Shown here: in pieces, positions 21,801-33,772 of the stretch
Layout of the letters: each line of letters starts with the position of its first letter
Numbering within the stretch: the stretch's first letter is position 1
Assembly: GCA_964034945.1 (NCBI GenBank)
Contig: OZ035960.1
Span: 68,840,994 to 68,904,993 of the forward strand
Direction: 5' to 3'
DNA length: 64,000 nt
Source of the DNA: Chrysopilus asiliformis
Lineage: Eukaryota > Arthropoda > Insecta > Diptera > Rhagionidae
Made by a program: the position numbers and the translations under genes
The notes under the pieces: model-generated
The model's database searches: none
What the model was told of the DNA's origin: nothing
Seen by the model: the letters and a program-made list of their open reading frames with translations, nothing else

Positions 21801-24800
21801 AAAATTGGAAAAAGGGGCGTGGCCGAGTTAAGCCCCGCCCCTCTCAGAAATCGATTTCCCATCAAAATTGGAAAAGGGGGCGTGGCCGAGTTAAGCCCCG
21901 CCCTCTCTCAGAAATCGATTTCCCATCAAAATTGGAAAAAGGGGCGTGGCCGAGTTAAGCCCCGCCCCCTCTCAGAAATCGATTTCCCATCAAAATTGGA
22001 AAAAGGGGCGTGGCCGAGTTAAGCCCCGCCCCCTCTCAGAAATCGATTTCCCATCAAAATTGGAAAAAGGGGCGTGGCCGAGTTAAGCCCCGCCCCCTCT
22101 CAGAAATCGATTTCCCATCAAAATTGGAAAAAGGGGCGTGGCCGAGTTAAGCCCCGCCCCCTCTCAGAAATTAATTTCCCATCAAAATTGAAAAAAGGGG
22201 CGTGGCCGAGTTAAGCCCCGCCCCCTCTCAGAAATCGATTTCCCATCAAAATTGGAAAAAGGGGCGTGGCCGAGTTAAGCCCCGCCCCCTCTCAGAAATC
22301 GATTTCCCATCAAAATTGGAAAAAGGGGCGTGGCCGAGTTAAGCCCCGCCCCCTCTCAGAAATCGATTTCCCATCAAAATTGGAAAAAGGGGCGTGGCCG
22401 AGTTAAGCCCCGAACCCTCTCAGAAATCGATTTCCCATCAAAATTGGAAAAAGGGGCGTGGCCGAGTTAAGCCCCGCCCCCTCTCAGAAATCGATTTCCC
22501 ATCAAAATTGGAAAAAGGGGCGTGGCCGAGTTAAGCCCCGCCCCCTCTCAGAAATCGATTTCCCATCAAAATTGGAAAAAGGGGCCTGGCCGAGTTAAGC
22601 CCCGCCCCCTCTCAGAAATCGATATCCCATCAAAATTGGAAAAGGGGGCGTGGCCGAGTTAAGCTCCGCCCCCTCTCAGAAATCGATTTCCCATCAAAAT
22701 TGGAAAAAGGGGCGTGGCCGAGTTAAGCTCCGCCCCCTCTCAGAAATCGATTTCCCATCAAAATTGGAAAAAAGGGGCGTGGTCGAGTTAAGCCCCGCCC
22801 CCTCTCAGAAATCGATTTCCCATCAAAATTGGAAAAAGGGGCGTGGCCGAGTTAAGCTCCGCCCCCTCTCAGAAATCGATTTCCCATCAAAATTGGAAAA
22901 AAGGGGCGTGGTCGAGTTAAGCCCCGCCCCCTCTCAGAAATCGATTTCCCATCAAAATTGGAAAAAGGGGCGTGGCCGAGTTAAGCCCCGCCCCCTCTCA
23001 GAAATCGTTTTCCCATCAAAATTGGAAAAAGGGGCGTGGCCGAGTTAAGCCCCGCCCCCTCTCAGAAATCGATTTCCCATCAAAATTGGAAAAAGGGGCG
23101 TGGCCGAGTTAAGCCCCGCCCCCTCTCAGAAATCGATTTCCCATCAAAATTGGAAAAGGGGGCGTGGCCGAGTTAAGCCCCGCCCCCTCTCAGAAATCGA
23201 TTTCCCATCAAAATTGGAAAAAGGGGCGTGGCCGAGTTAAGCTCCGCCCCCTCTCAGAAATCGATTTCCCATCAAAATTGGAAAAAGGGGCGTGGCCGAG
23301 TTAAGCCCCGCCCCTCTCAGAAATCGATTTCCCATCAAAATTGGAAAAAGGGGCGTGGCCGAGTTAAGCTCCGCCCCCTCAGAAATCGATTTCCCATCAA
23401 AATTGGAAAAAGGGGCGTGGTCGAGTTAAGCCCCGCCCCCTCTCAGAAATCGATTTCCCATCAAAATTGGAACAAGGGGCGTGGCCGAGTTAAGCCCCGC
23501 CCCCTCTCAGAAATCGATTTCCCATCAAAATTGGAAAAAGGGTCGTGGTCGAGTTAAGCCCCGCCCCCTCTCAGAAATCGATTTCCCATCAAAATCGGAA
23601 AAAGGGGCGTGGCCGAGTTAAGCCCCGCCCTCTCTCAGAAATCGATTTCCCATCAAAATTGGAAAAAGGGGCGTGGCCGAGTTAAGCCCCGCCCCCTCTC
23701 AGAAATCGATTTCCCATCAAAATTGGAACAAGGGGCGTGGCCGAGTTAAGCCCCGCCCCCTCTCAGAAATCGATTTCCCATCAAAATTGGAACAAGGGGC
23801 GTGGCCGAGTTAAGCCCCGCCCCCTCTCAGAAATCGATTTCCCATCAAAATTGGAAAAGGGGCGTGGCCGAGTTAAGCCCCGAACCCTCTCAGAAATCGA
23901 TTTCCCATCAAAATTGGAAAAAAGGGGCGTGGCCGAGTTAAGCCCCGCCCCCTCTCAGAAATCGATTTCCCATCAAAATTGGAAAAAGGGGCGTGGCCGA
24001 GTTAAGCCCCGCCCCCTCTCAGAAATCGATTTCCCATCGAAATTGGAAAATAGGGCGTGGCCGAGTTAAGCCCCGCCCCCTCTCAGAAATCGATTTCCCA
24101 TCAAAATTGGAAAATAGGGAGTGGCCGAGTTAAGCCCCGCCCTCTCTCAGAAATCGATTTCCCATCAAAATTGGAAAAAGGGGCGTGGTCGAGTTAAGCC
24201 CCGCCACCTCTCAGAAATCGATTTCCCATCAAAATTGGAAAAAGGGGCGTGGCCGAGTTAAGCCCCGCCCCCTCTCAGAAATCGATTTCCCATCAAAATT
24301 GGAACAAGGGGCGTGGCCGAGTTAAGCCCCGCCCCCTCTCAGAAATCGATTTCCCATCAAAATCGGAAAAAGGGGCGTGGCCGAGTTAAGCCCCGAACCC
24401 TCTCAGAAATCGATTTCCCATCAAAATTTGAAAAAGGGGCGTGGCCGAGTTAAGCCCCGCTCCCTCTCAGAAATCGATTTCCCATCAAAATTGGAAAAAG
24501 GGGCGTGGTCGAGTTAAGCCCTGCCCCTCTCAGAAATCGATTTCCCATCAAAATTGGAAAAAGGGGCGTGGCCGAGTTAAGCCCCGCCCCCTCTCAGAAA
24601 TCGGTTTCCCGCCCCCTCTCAGAAATCGATTTCCCATCAAAATTGGAAAAAGGGGCGTGGCCGAGTTAAGCCCCGCCCCCTCTCAGAAATCGATTTCCCA
24701 TCAAAATTGGAAAAAGGGGCGTGGCCGAGTTAAGCCCCGAACCCTCTCAGAAATCGATTTCCCATCAAAATTTGAAAAAGGGGCGTGGCCGAGTTAAGCC

Positions 24801-24929
24801 CCGCCCCCTCTCAGAAATCGATTTCCCATCAAAATTGGAAAAAGGGGCGTGGTCGAGTTAAGCCCCGCCCCCTCTCAGAAATCCATTTCCCATCAAAATT
24901 GGAAAAAGGGGCGTGGCCGAGTTAAGCCC

Positions 24930-27900
24930 CGCCCCCTCTCAGAAATCAATTTCCCATCAAAATTGGAAAAAGGGGCGTGGCCGAGTTAAGCCCCGCCCCC
25001 TCTCAGAAATCGATTTCCCATCTAAATTGGAAAAGGGGGCGTGGCCGAGTTAAGCCCCGCCCCCTCAGAAATCGATTTCCCATCAAAATTGGAAAAAGAT
25101 GCGTGGCCAATTTAAGCCCCGCCCCCTCTCAGAAATCGATTTCCCTTCAAAATTGGAAAAAGATGCGTAGCCAATTTAAGCCCCGCCCCCTCTCAGAAAT
25201 CGATTTCCCACCAAAATTGGAAAAAGGGGCGTGGCCGATTTAAGCCCCGCCCCCTCTCAGAAATCGATTTCCCATCAAAATTGGAAAAAGGGGCGTGGCC
25301 GAGTTAAGCCCCACCCCCTCTCAGAAATCGATTTCCCAACAAAATTGGAAAAGGGGCGTGGCCGAGTTAAGCCCCGCCGCCTCTCAGAAATCGATTTCCC
25401 ATCAAAATTGGAAAAGGGGGCGTGGTCGAGTTAAGCCCCGCCCCCTCTCAGAAATCGATTTCCCATCAAAATTGGAAAAAGGGGCGTGGCCGACTTAAGC
25501 CCCGCCCCCTCTCAGAAATCGATTTCCCATCAAAATTGGAAAAAGGGGCGTGGCCGAGTTAAGCCCCGCCCCCTCTCAGAAATCGATTTCCCATCAAAAT
25601 TGGAAAAAGGGGCGTGGCCGAGTTAAGCCCCGCCCCCTCTCAGAAATCGATTTCCCATCAAAATTGGAAAAAGGGGCGTGGCCGAGTTAAGCCCCGAACC
25701 CTCTCAGAAATCGATTTCCCATCAAAATTGGAAAAAGGGGCGTGGCCGAGTTAAGCCCCGCCCCCTCTCAGAAATCGATTTCCCATCAAAATTGGAAAAA
25801 GGGGCGTGGCCGAGTTAAGCCCCGCCCCCTCTCAGAAATCGATTTCCAATCAAAATTGGAAAAAGGGGCGTGGCCGAGTTAAGCCCCGCCCCCTCTCAGA
25901 AATCGATTTCCCATCAAAATTGGAAAAAGGGGCGTGGCCGAGTTAAGCTCCGCCCCCTCTCAGAAATCGATTTCCCATCAAAATTGGAAAAAGGGGCGTG
26001 GCCGAGTTAAGCCCCGCCCCCTCTCAGAAATCGATTTCCCATCAAAATTGGAAAAAGGGGCGTGGCCGAGTTAAGCCCCGCCCCCTCAGAAATCGATTTC
26101 CCATCAAAATTGGAAAAAGGGGCGTGGTCGAGTTAAGCCCCGCCCCCTCTCAGAAATCGATTTCCCATCAAAATTGGAACAAGGGGCGTGGCCGAGTTAA
26201 GCCCCGCCCCCTCTCAGAAATCGATTTCCCATCAAAATTGGAAAAAGGGGCGTGGTCGAGTTAAGCCCCGCCCCCTCTCAGAAATCGATTTCCCATCAAA
26301 ATCGGAAAAAGGGGCGTGGCCGAGTTAAGCCCCGCCCTCTCTCAGAAATCGATTTCCCATCAAAATTGGAAAAAGGGGCGTGGCCGAGTTAAGCCCCGCC
26401 CCCTCTCAGAAATCGGTTTCCCATCAAAATTGGAAAAAGGGGCGTGGCCGAGTTAAGCCCCGCCCCCTCTCAGAAATCAATTTCCCATCAAAATTGGAAA
26501 AAGGGGCGTGGCCGAGTTAAGCCCCGCCCCCTCTCAGAAATCGATTTCCCATCTAAATTGGAAAAGGGGGCGTGGCCGAGTTAAGCCCCGCCCCCTCAGA
26601 AATCGATTTCCCATCAAAATTGGAAAAAGATGCGTGGCCAATTTAAGCCCCGCCCCCTCTCAGAAATCGATTTCCCTTCAAAATTGGAAAAAGATGCGTA
26701 GCCAATTTAAGCCCCGCCCCCTCTCAGAAATCGATTTCCCACCAAAATTGGAAAAAGGGGCGTGGCCGATTTAAGCCCCGCCCCCTCTCAGAAATCGATT
26801 TCCCATCAAAATTGGAAAAAGGGGCGTGGCCGAGTTAAGCCCCACCCCCTCTCAGAAATCGATTTCCCAACAAAATTGGAAAAGGGGCGTGGCCGAGTTA
26901 AGCCCCGCCGCCTCTCAGAAATCGATTTCCCATCAAAATTGGAAAAGGGGGCGTGGTCGAGTTAAGCCCCGCCCCCTCTCAGAAATCGATTTCCCATCAA
27001 AATTGGAAAAAGGGGCGTGGCCGACTTAAGCCCCGCCCCCTCTCAGAAATCGATTTCCCATCAAAATTGGAAAAAGGGGCGTGGCCGAGTTAAGCCCCGC
27101 CCCCTCTCAGAAATCGATTTCCCATCAAAATTGGAAAAAGGGGCGTGGCCGAGTTAAGCCCCGCCCCCTCTCAGAAATCGATTTCCCATCAAAATTGGAA
27201 AAAGGGGCGTGGCCGAGTTAAGCCCCGAACCCTCTCAGAAATCGATTTCCCATCAAAATTGGAAAAAGGGGCGTGGCCGAGTTAAGCCCCGCCCCCTCTC
27301 AGAAATCGATTTCCCATCAAAATTGGAAAAAGGGGCGTGGCCGAGTTAAGCCCCGCCCCCTCTCAGAAATCGATTTCCAATCAAAATTGGAAAAAGGGGC
27401 GTGGCCGAGTTAAGCCCCGCCCCCTCTCAGAAATCGATTTCCCATCAAAATTGGAAAAAGGGGCGTGGCCGAGTTAAGCTCCGCCCCCTCTCAGAAATCG
27501 ATTTCCCATCAAAATTGGAAAAAGGGGCGTGGCCGAGTTAAGCCCCGCCCCCTCTCAGAAATCGATTTCCCATCAAAATTGGAAAAAGGGGCGTGGCCGA
27601 GTTAAGCCCCGCCCCCTCAGAAATCGATTTCCCATCAAAATTGGAAAAAGGGGCGTGGTCGAGTTAAGCCCCGCCCCCTCTCAGAAATCGATTTCCCATC
27701 AAAATTGGAACAAGGGGCGTGGCCGAGTTAAGCCCCGCCCCCTCTCAGAAATCGATTTCCCATCAAAATTGGAAAAAGGGGCGTGGTCGAGTTAAGCCCC
27801 GCCCCCTCTCAGAAATCGATTTCCCATCAAAATCGGAAAAAGGGGCGTGGCCGAGTTAAGCCCCGCCCTCTCTCAGAAATCGATTTCCCATCAAAATTGG

Positions 27901-27991
27901 AAAAAGGGGCGTGGCCGAGTTAAGCCCCGCCCCCTCTCAGAAATCGGTTTCCCATCAAAATTGGAAAAAGGGGCGTGGCCGAGTTAAGCCC
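24930..27991 (+). repeat. Tandem 1531-bp higher-order duplication in satellite block 2
   Basis: Rare monomers at about 24977-26507 recur 1531 bp downstream. Matched pairs include GATGCGTAGCC, CCACCAAAATT, CCAACAAAATT, the CCCCGAACCC monomer (about 25697 and 27228) and AATCGGTTTCC (about 26413 and 27944). 1531 bp is 24 monomers less 5 bp, because some monomers carry 1-2 bp deletions. A more diverged third copy of part of the unit follows (CCCCGAACCC again near 29206). Exact edges are uncertain by about one monomer. Confidence 0.8.
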
Positions 27992-30413
27992 CGCCCCCTC
28001 TCAGAAATCGATTTCCCATCAAAATTGGAACAAGGGGCGTGGCCGAGTTAAGCCCCGCCCCCTCTCAGAAATCGATTTCCCATCAAAATTGGAACAAGGG
28101 GCGTGGCCGAGTTAAGCCCCGCCCCCTCTCAGAAATCGATTTCCCATCAAAATTGGAAAAAGGGGCGTGGCCGAGTTAAGCCCCGCCCCCTCTCAGAAAT
28201 CGATTTCCCATCAAAATTGGAAAACGGGGCGTGGCCGAGTTAAGCCCCGCCCCCTCAGAAATCGATTTCCCATCAAAATTGGAAAAAGGGGAGTGGTCGA
28301 CTTAAGCCCCGCCCCCTCTCAGAAATCGATTTCCCATCAAAATTGGAAAATAGGGCGTGACCGAGTTAAGTCCCGCCCCCTCTCAGAAATCGATTTCCCA
28401 TCAAAATTGGAAAAAGGGGCGTGGTCGACTTAAGCCCCGCCCCCTCTCAGAAATCGATTTCCCATCAAAATTGGAAAAAGATGCGTGGCCAATTTAAGCC
28501 CCGCCCCCTCTCAGAAATCGATTTCCCATCAAAATTGGAAAAAGATGCGTAGCCAATTTAAGCCCCGCCCCCTCTCAGAAATCGATTTCCCACCAAAATT
28601 GGAAAAAGGGGCGTGGCCGATTTAAGCCCCGCCCCCTCTCAGAAATCGATTTCCCATCAAAATTGGAAAAAGGGGCGTGGCCGAGTTAAGCCCCACCCCC
28701 TCTGAGAAATCGATTTCCCAACAAAATTGGAAAAGGGGCGTGGCCGAGTTAAGCCCCGCCCCCTCTCAGAAATCGATTTCCCATCAAAATTGGAAAAAGG
28801 GGCGTGGCCGAGTTAAGCCCCGCCCCTCTCAGAAATCGATTTCCCATCAAAATTGGAAAAAGGGGCGTGGTCGAGTTAAGCCCCGCCCCCTCTCAGAAAT
28901 CGATTTCCCATCAAAATTGGAAAAAGGGGCGTGGCCGACTTAAGCCCCGCCCCCTCTCAGAAATCGATTTCCCATCAAAATTGGAAAAAGGGGCGTGGCC
29001 GAGTTAAGCCCCGCCCCCTCTCAGAAATCGATTTCCCATCAAAATTGGAAAAAGGGGCGTGGCCGAGTTAAGCCCCGCCCCCTCTCAGAAATCGATTTCC
29101 CATCAAAATTGGAAAAAGGGGCGTGGCCGAGTTAAGCCCCGCCCCCTCTCAGAAATCGATTTCCCATCAAAATTGGAAAAAGGGGCGTGGCCGAGTTAAG
29201 CCCCGAACCCTCTCAGAAATCGATTTCCCATCAAAATTGGAAAAAGGGGCGTGGCCGAGTTAAGCCCCGCCCCCTCTCAGAAATCGATTTCCCATCAAAA
29301 TTGGAAAAAGGGGCGTGGCCGAGTTAAGCCCCGCCCCCTCTCAGAAATCGATTTCCAATCAAAATTGGAAAAAGGGGCGTGGCCGAGTTAAGCCCCGCCC
29401 CCTCTCAGAAATCGATTTCCCATCAAAATTGGAAAAAGGGGCGTGGCCGAGTTAAGCTCCGCCCCCTCTCAGAAATCGATTTCCCATCAAAATTGGAAAA
29501 AGGGGCGTGGCCGAGTTAAGCCCCGCCCCCTCTCAGAAATCGATTTCCCATCAAAATTGGAAAAAGGGGCGTGGCCGAGTTAAGCCCCGCCCCCTCAGAA
29601 ATCGATTTCCCATCAAAATTGGAAAAAGGGGCGTGGTCGAGTTAAGCCCCGCCCCCTCTCAGAAATCGATTTCCCATCAAAATTGGAACAAGGGGCGTGG
29701 CCGAGTTAAGCCCCGCCCCCTCTCAGAAATCGATTTCCCATCAAAATTGGAACAAGGGGCGTGGCCGAGTTAAGCCCCGCCCTCTCTCAGAAATCGATTT
29801 CCCATCAAAATTGGAAAAAGGGGCGTGGCCGAGTTAAGCCCCGAACCCTCTCAGAAATCGATTTCCCATCAAAATTGGAAAAAGGGGCGTGGCCGAGTTA
29901 AGCCCCGCCCCCTCTCAGAAATCGATTTCCCATCAAAATTGGAAAAAGGGGCGTGGCCGAGTTAAGCCCCGCCCCCTCTCAGAAATCGATTTCCCATCAA
30001 AATTGGAAAATAGGGCGTGGCCGAGTTAAGCCCCGCCCCCTCTCAGAAATCGATTTCCCATCAAAATTGGAAAATAGGGCGTGGCCGAGTTAAGCCCCGC
30101 CCCCTCTCAGCAATCGATTTCCCATCAAAATTTGAAAAAGGGGCGTGGCCGAGTTAAGCCCCGCCCCTTCTCAGAAATCGATTTCCCATCAAAATTGGAA
30201 AAAGGGGCGTGGCCGAGTTAAGCCCCGACCCCTCTCAGAAATCGATTTCCCATCAAAATTGGAAAAAGGGGCGTGGTCGAGTTAAGCCCCGCCCCCTCTC
30301 AGAAATCGATTTCCCATCAAATTGGAAAAAGGGGTGTGGCCGAGTTAAGCCCTGCCCCCTCTCAGAAATCCATTTCCCATCAAAATTGGAAAAAGGGGCG
30401 TGGCCGAGTTAAG

Positions 30414-30417
30414 CCCC
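30414..30417. repeat. 4-bp target duplication of provirus, left
   Basis: CCCC from the satellite TTAAGCCCCGCCCC, repeated at 44704-44707. Confidence 0.8.
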
Positions 30418-31188
30418 TGTAGTGAAATGGAATCGAGACCGGATACTTACGAAATCTAACTATTCAACATCAACTATAAGCAATGGATGTCGAAAGTTGT
30501 TAAATGGTTCAGTGACCGTTGTAGTTACTAAAAACTATTGCCAACATAGTAATTTCAACAGAAAATCGTTAAGCAACAAAGTCTCATTTTTGAACGAAGA
30601 CTAAATTTCAACGTTGCTATTTCCAAATATCGACTTATTGAAGTTACGATGTGTCAACATTCGATTGACCTATTATTTATATTTTCCCATGGGAAAGAAA
30701 AGTTATTAATTTCGTGTTGTAGAAATGTTAACGTAGATCCGAACCCCTACTCGATTCAACAAAGGAAGAGGTCAAAATTTAGGTATAGAATAATTTGACA
30801 AGAGTAGAGTTTGAATTTAGCAGTCAACAGGAACAGTAGTTAATTAGAAATCAAGGAGCACAGTCGTAATTTAGAAGTCAAAGAGAACAGTTTTAAAAGT
30901 AAAGTTTGTAATTAGAATTCAACAAGAAGAGTTTTTATTCAAGAGTCAAGAAAGTAAAGTTTAAAATCAATAGTTAATAAGAAGAGTTTAAAATCAATAA
31001 TCAAGAAGTAAAGTGTTAAATCAGTTGTCAAAAAGTTAGTTATTAAACTTAATGATTAGAAGATATTTAAACAAAAGACAAGTTATTAAAATAAAGAACG
31101 ATTAGTTAACAGTGAATTGTGTATTAGTTTTCACCATCCATCGTTTCTATCATCCATAAACTCTTATCCATCTAAAAACACCACGACA
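30418..31188 (+). repeat. 5' LTR (771 bp)
   Basis: Begins TGTAGTGAAATGG and ends CACCACGACA (TGT...ACA). It aligns to 43933-44703 over its whole length with two substitutions (30692 G versus 44207 A; 31098 A versus 44613 C). Roughly 30780-31060 is a purine-rich run of degenerate ~30-bp repeats around AAGAAGAGTTTAAAATCAA. A 60-codon frame at 30422-30604 is not supported as a gene. No clear TATA box was identified. Confidence 0.97.
31090..31095 (+). promoter_or_regulatory. AATAAA in 5' LTR
   Basis: AATAAA followed about 25 bp later by GTGAATTGTGTATTAG, a plausible GU-rich element. It probably lies near the R/U5 boundary. Confidence 0.5.
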
Positions 31189-31191
31189 TTT

Positions 31192-31209
31192 TGGCGCAGC
31201 CGGTTATAG
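31192..31209 (+). promoter_or_regulatory. Primer-binding site, tRNA-Ser-like
   Basis: TGGCGCAGCCGG starts 3 nt after the LTR end. TGG is the complement of tRNA CCA, and TGGCGCAG is the primer-site pattern of Drosophila 17.6/297-type errantiviruses, assigned to tRNA-Ser. The exact tRNA of this host is not known. Confidence 0.8.
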
Positions 31210-31614
31210 AATTGCCGAATATTTCTAGCGATTCTACCGAACCTATTTCGACAGTGGTGTAAAGGAGTTTTTGGTGTTACAAACGGTGAGAACAGAACAT
31301 TTTATATATTGAAAAATCTGGAAAAAACATATTTTTTCAAAAAAAGAAAATAAGTGAAAAACTCTAGTGAAAAACGATAGTGAAAAATAAAAGTTAGCGA
31401 ACATCCAGAACGGGAAACGAAGTGATCAAGAAGAAGCAGACAAAAAACAGAAAGAAGCAGCAAGCAGCCATCAACAGCAGCCAACAATAAAAGCAGAAGA
31501 TCATTACAAACGAGCAGCAGAACAAACAATCAACAGAACAGAGGGAATCACATCTTTTCTAGGAAATCATCAAGCAGAAAACATTAAACCTTCAGCAGCA
31601 GAGACCAGTCAACA

Positions 31615-31641
31615 ATGGAGATTTTGATTATTGGTATGTAA
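31615..31641 (+). CDS. Leader mini-ORF / candidate env first exon with splice donor
   Basis: ATG at 31615 opens six codons rich in Ile and Leu, then runs into G|GTATGTAAG. Unspliced, it is an 8-codon upstream ORF ending in TAA at 31639-31641, 280 nt before gag. If GT at 31634 is used as a donor, the ATG exon ends one base into a codon. Acceptors at 40598 (AATTTTAG) and 40610 (TTTTTTTAG) both continue in the env frame; the first would extend the hydrophobic start. Errantiviral env is known to be made from a spliced RNA. The use of this ATG is inference. Confidence 0.5.
   Translation: MEILIIGM
31634..31641 (+). promoter_or_regulatory. Candidate 5' splice site in leader
   Basis: GTATGTAA after TTG is a good match to the donor consensus and lies between the primer site and gag, where retroviral donors usually sit. 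A nearby acceptor (TTGATTTTCAG, AG at 31910-31911) could remove a short leader intron before the gag ATG. Confidence 0.5.
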
Positions 31642-31921
31642 GAAAATTTTGTAAAATTATCCATAAGTATAACTACAAAGAATTAAGTAAGAAATTTTTT
31701 TTCGTTGTTGTGAAAGTTGGATTAAACCACGCGTTTGTTTCGGGATTTTTTTTTACATATATATACAATCAAAATCTGGCAGTCTTTTTAGACGCCGAAT
31801 ATCAAATAGCTGGAACTCTGCCAGCTGGTTAAAATAAAAATAGAGTGTTAGGGAAATCTTCAAGATAACACCATTAAATGGTGACCCTGCTAGGGAAAAA
31901 TTGATTTTCAGTATATAGTAA

Positions 31922-33772
31922 ATGTCAGGAAAACGTAGGGAAAACATATTAACAAAAGAAGAAGTTGAAAATATTAAAAAATTACAATTAGATATTGAAG
32001 TGTCCCAAGAAAAGCAAGAATTTTACAAGAACGAGGCTAAGAAAGTTACGGAAGAATTAGGGTATTTTCAAGAGCTATTGTTATCAGAACTTAAGTCAAA
32101 AGTTGCACCTCACGAGTACGGCGAATTAAAAAAACAAATTACAGAAAATCCACACGAAGTATCGGTAGGTAGGTTAACAGAAAGTCTATTTGAGGTGTAC
32201 ATCGATTCGATAAATAAAACACAGGTATTGCTACAAGATGAAATAGAAAATTTAAAGGAAAATAACGAATTTCTGAATAAAGAATTAAAACATAGCAAGG
32301 AACAAATAGAAGAGTCAGAAGAAGAAAATACAAAATTGAATTCTCAAATTATAGAAGTAGGTCTTGAATTGAAAAGTTTAAAAACAAAATTGCCACCAAA
32401 TTCACAGTTAGAATACATAGAAAGTATATTAGGGTCAAGTGTTTTTGAGGGAAAAATTAATAGAGAGTACGAAAGCATTGGAGATAAAGAGGAGAGTAAT
32501 AGTATAACATATTTACAAAAAATCACTAGTTTAGATCAAGAAATTACAAAATTAAATTCGCAAAACGAACTCTTAAAAGTTACACTCCAACAACTTAGGG
32601 AAACTAAAAATTCGAAAATGACTGGAAAAAGCGATGAAACAATTCAAAATTATGAAGCGGATACCGCTCAAAAAATTGCGGAATTTATTGCGAGAAGTCT
32701 GCCGAAATTTTCGGGCGAGTATGCACAGAACCGAGATTCTGTCTTACATCATTATCTGACGGCAGCAAAGGCATATCACAACACTTTGGAAAATGAGAAA
32801 CGATGTATTTTCGTAAAACTATTGCCCAGTTTTAGTCTATCAGGTGAAGCACTTCAATTGACAATCAATAATAAAATTGAACGTTTTGAGGATTTAGAAG
32901 AGATACTTTCCAAACAATATTTCCCCAAAAAATCCCTGGTAGAACTTTGTGATGAATTACGTAATTGCAAACAAAAATATAACGAAAGAGTGTTCGATTA
33001 TGGACAAAGAGTAATGAAACAACTTGGGTTATGTAAGGAGGCCATAAGTCAATTATATCCCGGTGCAAGGAAAGAGTTTGATCAGGAATACGACAAAATC
33101 GCTTTAAACACGTTCAAGCATGGCTTGCTTAATTCATCATTAAGGCATTATGCCCATACGCAGGAAGGCAATATAGTCGAACTAACAACAAAAGTAAGTT
33201 CAATAGAAAAATTTGAAAATGAACACGTAGCACCTAGCAGTAATCAAATAAATTTAAACAAGAATCAGAACGTTAACAACAGTGTGAATTCTAACACAGG
33301 ATATTTTAGTAGGCAACAGCTTAATAGAAACCCAAATTTAAACGGAAATTATAACAACAATAATCAACGCAATTTTAACAGGGATTACAACAATCAAGGT
33401 AGAAATTATAACAATAATAGTCAACGAAATTTTAATGGCCTGAACCAACATAGGAATTTTACAAACAATCCAATAATTTGCTATAGTTGCGGGGGTGCAA
33501 ATCACACTAGTAGAGAGTGTAGAAATAGAAATTTGGCACCACGGCAACCACCCATTAAATGTAATTTTTGTCAAAGAATTGGTCATTTAGAACAGGACTG
33601 TAGACAAAAGATGAGAAATTCAAATGTGGGTTTAACTAGATCAAATCCGTGTAATTTTTGTTTGAGTCCTCATCATGTAACAAATGAATGTAGGTTAAAG
33701 GAACGTTGGGAAAACCTAAACGTATCGGGAAACGGACAACGGCCGACTGCAAGCACCCCAGTCAGGCAATAA
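31922..33772 (+). CDS. gag: Gag polyprotein with three zinc knuckles
   Basis: 616-residue structural polyprotein that would assemble the particle and bind genomic RNA. Residues ~10-225 are Glu/Lys/Leu-rich and look like a long coiled coil. Residues ~225-430 resemble a Ty3/Gypsy capsid domain. An Asn-rich linker follows (~440-515). Three C-x2-C-x4-H-x4-C zinc knuckles begin at Cys520, Cys547 and Cys577. The start is the first ATG of the open frame, 11 nt after a possible splice acceptor. Three knuckles plus an N-terminal coiled coil are unusual, since many errantiviral Gags lack knuckles. It overlaps pol, which lies in the -1 frame. The frame is uninterrupted. Confidence 0.95.
   Translation: MSGKRRENILTKEEVENIKKLQLDIEVSQEKQEFYKNEAKKVTEELGYFQELLLSELKSKVAPHEYGELKKQITENPHEVSVGRLTESLFEVYIDSINKTQVLLQDEIENLKENNEFLNKELKHSKEQIEESEEENTKLNSQIIEVGLELKSLKTKLPPNSQLEYIESILGSSVFEGKINREYESIGDKEESNSITYLQKITSLDQEITKLNSQNELLKVTLQQLRETKNSKMTGKSDETIQNYEADTAQKIAEFIARSLPKFSGEYAQNRDSVLHHYLTAAKAYHNTLENEKRCIFVKLLPSFSLSGEALQLTINNKIERFEDLEEILSKQYFPKKSLVELCDELRNCKQKYNERVFDYGQRVMKQLGLCKEAISQLYPGARKEFDQEYDKIALNTFKHGLLNSSLRHYAHTQEGNIVELTTKVSSIEKFENEHVAPSSNQINLNKNQNVNNSVNSNTGYFSRQQLNRNPNLNGNYNNNNQRNFNRDYNNQGRNYNNNSQRNFNGLNQHRNFTNNPIICYSCGGANHTSRECRNRNLAPRQPPIKCNFCQRIGHLEQDCRQKMRNSNVGLTRSNPCNFCLSPHHVTNECRLKERWENLNVSGNGQRPTASTPVRQ

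Larger units (their letters stand above)
18844..30417 (+). repeat. 64-bp satellite array, block 2
   Basis: The same satellite continues in the same orientation and register after the transposon nest. It begins in the second copy of the CTCAGAAA duplication and ends at GTTAAGCCCC, where the provirus 5' LTR starts. It is more diverse than block 1, with GATGCGTGGCCAATTT, GATGCGTAGCCAATTT, CCACCAAAATTGG and CCAACAAAATTGG subtypes. An aberrant junction near 24602 joins GAAATCGGTTTCC directly to CGCCCCCTCTC, skipping most of a monomer. Confidence 0.98.

Noticed and set aside
30422..30604. 60-codon ORF inside the LTRs (also 43895-44119)
   Set aside because: Located in LTR regulatory sequence, with no domain and no start context; likely chance.
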